A DNA stretch of 64,000 bases, from positions 434,001 through 498,000 of the forward strand of contig NZ_SNXS01000004.1 in NCBI RefSeq assembly GCF_004362525.1. The letters run 5' to 3'. The DNA comes from Roseateles toxinivorans (lineage in GTDB: Bacteria; Pseudomonadota; Gammaproteobacteria; Burkholderiales; Burkholderiaceae_C). This document shows, one piece after another, positions 62,371-64,000 of this stretch. Position numbers and translations under genes: made by a program. Numbering within the stretch: position 1 is the first letter of the stretch; each line of letters opens with the position of its first letter. Below the pieces are notes generated by a model that was not told where the DNA came from, searched no databases, and was given only the letters and a program-made list of their open reading frames with translations.

Positions 62371-63431
62371 AAACGATCCAAGGCCCCGGCCTCTTCCTGG
62401 CCCAGTTCGCCGGTGACCTGGCGCCGTTCGACACGCTGGACCATCTGGCCGAGTGGTCGGCCGGCCTGGGCTTCGCCGCGCTGCAAATCCCCAGCTGGGA
62501 CGCACGCCTGTTCGATCTGGCCTTGGCCGCCGAGAGCCAGACCTATTGCGACGATCTGCGTGGCCGGCTGGCCGCCAAGGGCTTGCAGATCAGCGAGCTG
62601 TCCACCCATCTGCAAGGCCAGCTGCTGGCCGTGCACCCGGCCTACGACAGGCAGTTCGATGGCTTTGCCGCACCGGCCGTGCGAGGCGACGCAGCCGAAC
62701 GCAGTGCCTGGGCCGCCGGGCAGCTGAAGCTCGCCGCGCGGGCCTCGGCCCGGCTGGGGCTGAAGGCCCACGCTACCTTCTCCGGCGCGCTGGCTTGGCC
62801 CTACCTCTACCCCTGGCCGCAGCGGCCGGCCGGACTGATCGAGGAGGCCTTTGCCGAACTGGCGCGGCGCTGGCGGCCCGTGCTCGATGCCTTCGACGAG
62901 GCCGGCGTCGATGTCTGCTACGAGCTGCACCCGGGCGAGGACCTGTTCGACGGCCTGACCTTCGAGCGCTTTCTCGACGCCGTGGGCCAGCACCCCCGCG
63001 CCAACATCCTCTACGACCCCAGCCACTTCCTGCTGCAGCAGCTGGACTACCTGGCCTTCATCGACATCTACCACGCACGCATCCGCGCCTTCCACGTCAA
63101 GGACGCGGAGTTCCGTCCGAATGGCCGGCAGGGCGTCTATGGTGGCTATGCGCCTTGGCTGGAGCGGGCCGGGCGCTTCCGCTCGCTGGGCGACGGGCAG
63201 ATAGCCTTCGGCGCGATCTTCTCGAAGCTTGCGCAGCACGACTACCCGGGCTGGGCGGTGCTGGAGTGGGAATGCTGCCTGAAGCATCCCGTGGACGGTG
63301 CGCGCGAAGGCGCCGAGTTCATCAAGCGGCACATCATCCGCGTGGCCGATCGCGCCTTCGATGATTTTGCCGATGGGCAGACGCCGCGCGCGGAGTTGCG
63401 CCAGCTGCTGGGCTTGGAGGGCGACGCATGA
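62367..63431 (+). CDS. Sugar phosphate isomerase/epimerase, second copy
   Basis: A 354-residue TIM-barrel protein of the AP-endonuclease-2 type. It shows LQISELSTHLQGQLLAVHPA, then DVCYELHPGEDLFDGLTFER (Glu and His metal ligands), NILYDPSHFLLQQLDYLAFI (Asp and His), RAFHVKDAEFRPNG (His-x-Lys-Asp) and WAVLEWECCLKHP. It is longer than the member at 54470-55222 and clearly not a copy of it. It probably acts on the product of a Gfo/Idh/MocA enzyme. It overlaps both neighbours by 4 bp. Confidence 0.9.
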   Translation: MKTIQGPGLFLAQFAGDLAPFDTLDHLAEWSAGLGFAALQIPSWDARLFDLALAAESQTYCDDLRGRLAAKGLQISELSTHLQGQLLAVHPAYDRQFDGFAAPAVRGDAAERSAWAAGQLKLAARASARLGLKAHATFSGALAWPYLYPWPQRPAGLIEEAFAELARRWRPVLDAFDEAGVDVCYELHPGEDLFDGLTFERFLDAVGQHPRANILYDPSHFLLQQLDYLAFIDIYHARIRAFHVKDAEFRPNGRQGVYGGYAPWLERAGRFRSLGDGQIAFGAIFSKLAQHDYPGWAVLEWECCLKHPVDGAREGAEFIKRHIIRVADRAFDDFADGQTPRAELRQLLGLEGDA

Positions 63432-64000
63432 ACGCACCGCTCCGTCTAGGAATGGTGGGAGGCGGGCAGGGCGCCTTCATCGGTGGCGTGCACCGCATGG
63501 CCGCGCGGCTGGACGGGCAATGGCAGCTGGTGGCCGGTGCGCTGGCCAGCGACCCGCTGCGTGCGCTGGCCAGCGCCGACGAACTGGGCCTGGACTCGTC
63601 GCGCAGCTACGCCAGCTGGGAGGAGATGGCGAGGCGCGAGGCGGCGCGGCCCGATGGCATTGATGCGGTCGCCATCGTTACGCCGAATCATCTGCATGCC
63701 CCGGTGGCTACGGCGTTCCTTGAGGCGGGCATTGATGTGATCTGCGACAAGCCGCTGGCCACCTCGCTGGCCGATGCACGCGCGCTGCAGGCGCTGGCCC
63801 GGCGCCGCGAGCGCCTGCTGTGCCTGACCCATACCTACAGCGGCTACGCCATGGTGCGGCAGGCCCGCGCGATGGTGGAGGCCGGTGAGCTGGGCGCGTT
63901 GCGCCTGATACAGGTCGAGTACGCGCAGGATTGGCTCGCCGAGCCAATCGAACAGACGGGGCATGAACGAGGCAACAAGCAGGCCGCATGGCGCTGCGAC
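63428..64000 (+). CDS. Gfo/Idh/MocA-family oxidoreductase, third copy, cut by window edge
   Basis: The first 191 residues are visible with no stop before the window ends. The Rossmann start is LRLGMVGGGQGAFIGGVHRM, the substrate-side motif is DVICDKPLATSLADARALQA (about residue 110), and LLCLTHTYSGYAMVRQARAM follows. ATG 63428 overlaps the isomerase stop. The GGGQGAFIG form is common in enzymes beside sugar isomerases of this type. It extends the operon past the window. Confidence 0.9.
   Translation, partial: MNAPLRLGMVGGGQGAFIGGVHRMAARLDGQWQLVAGALASDPLRALASADELGLDSSRSYASWEEMARREAARPDGIDAVAIVTPNHLHAPVATAFLEAGIDVICDKPLATSLADARALQALARRRERLLCLTHTYSGYAMVRQARAMVEAGELGALRLIQVEYAQDWLAEPIEQTGHERGNKQAAWRCD

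Overview
The window is high-GC DNA from a betaproteobacterium, most likely a Burkholderiales member of the Roseateles/Pelomonas/Rubrivivax type. This rests on codon use, a small Trp-rich TIGR04438-like protein, a c551-type cytochrome c, the otsB-otsA-GH15 block, and many LysR and Gfo/Idh/MocA genes. No database was searched. All family calls come from reading motifs and gene order.

From 1 to 21.7 kb the window is ordinary chromosome. It holds an edge fragment of a copper-chaperone-like HMA protein, class I fumarase, NhaA, a UPF0114 protein, acetyl-CoA synthetase with a MarR regulator, and a trehalose block (otsB, a membrane-anchored otsA, and a divergent GH15 hydrolase). After a stretch of gene relics (11.4-12.2 kb) come a lipoprotein, a SulP transporter, cytochrome c, ilvD with a divergent LysR gene, a TPR protein, lgt, dnaQ and tRNA-Val(CAC).

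From 21.7 to 44.6 kb the window looks like an oxygen-responsive accessory region that has partly decayed. It opens beside the tRNA with relics of an integrase and a HipA toxin. It then carries a deleted universal stress protein gene, a CBS-domain protein, a very large cyclic beta-1,2-glucan synthase gene split by one apparent base deletion, a NarX/NarL-like two-component pair, a Crp/Fnr-family regulator and relics of cyclopropane-fatty-acid synthase and FtsH genes. It ends with an operon of acyl/acetyl-CoA synthetase, PDH-like E1 alpha/E1 beta/E2 and a lone acyl carrier protein, and a Cache-GGDEF diguanylate cyclase. Eight FNR-like boxes (TTGA-N6-TCAA or TTGA-N6-GCAA) lie in gene-free DNA between these genes, mostly 40-80 bp before a start codon. 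I regard this as the main discovery of the window: a local FNR/Anr-type regulon beside its own Crp/Fnr protein, with several members broken.

From 44.9 to 51.2 kb there are an ankyrin protein, a GcvA-like LysR gene and, divergently, a two-subunit glycine decarboxylase (gcvPA-gcvPB) followed by an AcoX-like ATP-NAD kinase homologue and a short-chain dehydrogenase. From 51.3 kb to the right edge runs one long operon for uptake and breakdown of an unknown glycoside. It encodes a Gfo/Idh/MocA-aldo/keto-reductase fusion, two more Gfo/Idh/MocA oxidoreductases, two TIM-barrel sugar isomerase/epimerases, a complete ABC sugar importer, a GH63/MGH-like hydrolase and a LacI-type repressor. The same palindrome GAAACGTTTC lies before gcvPA and before the first gene of the sugar operon, so one LacI-family protein may control both. 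A large palindromic repeat with an inverted, diverged second copy fills the only long gap in the operon.
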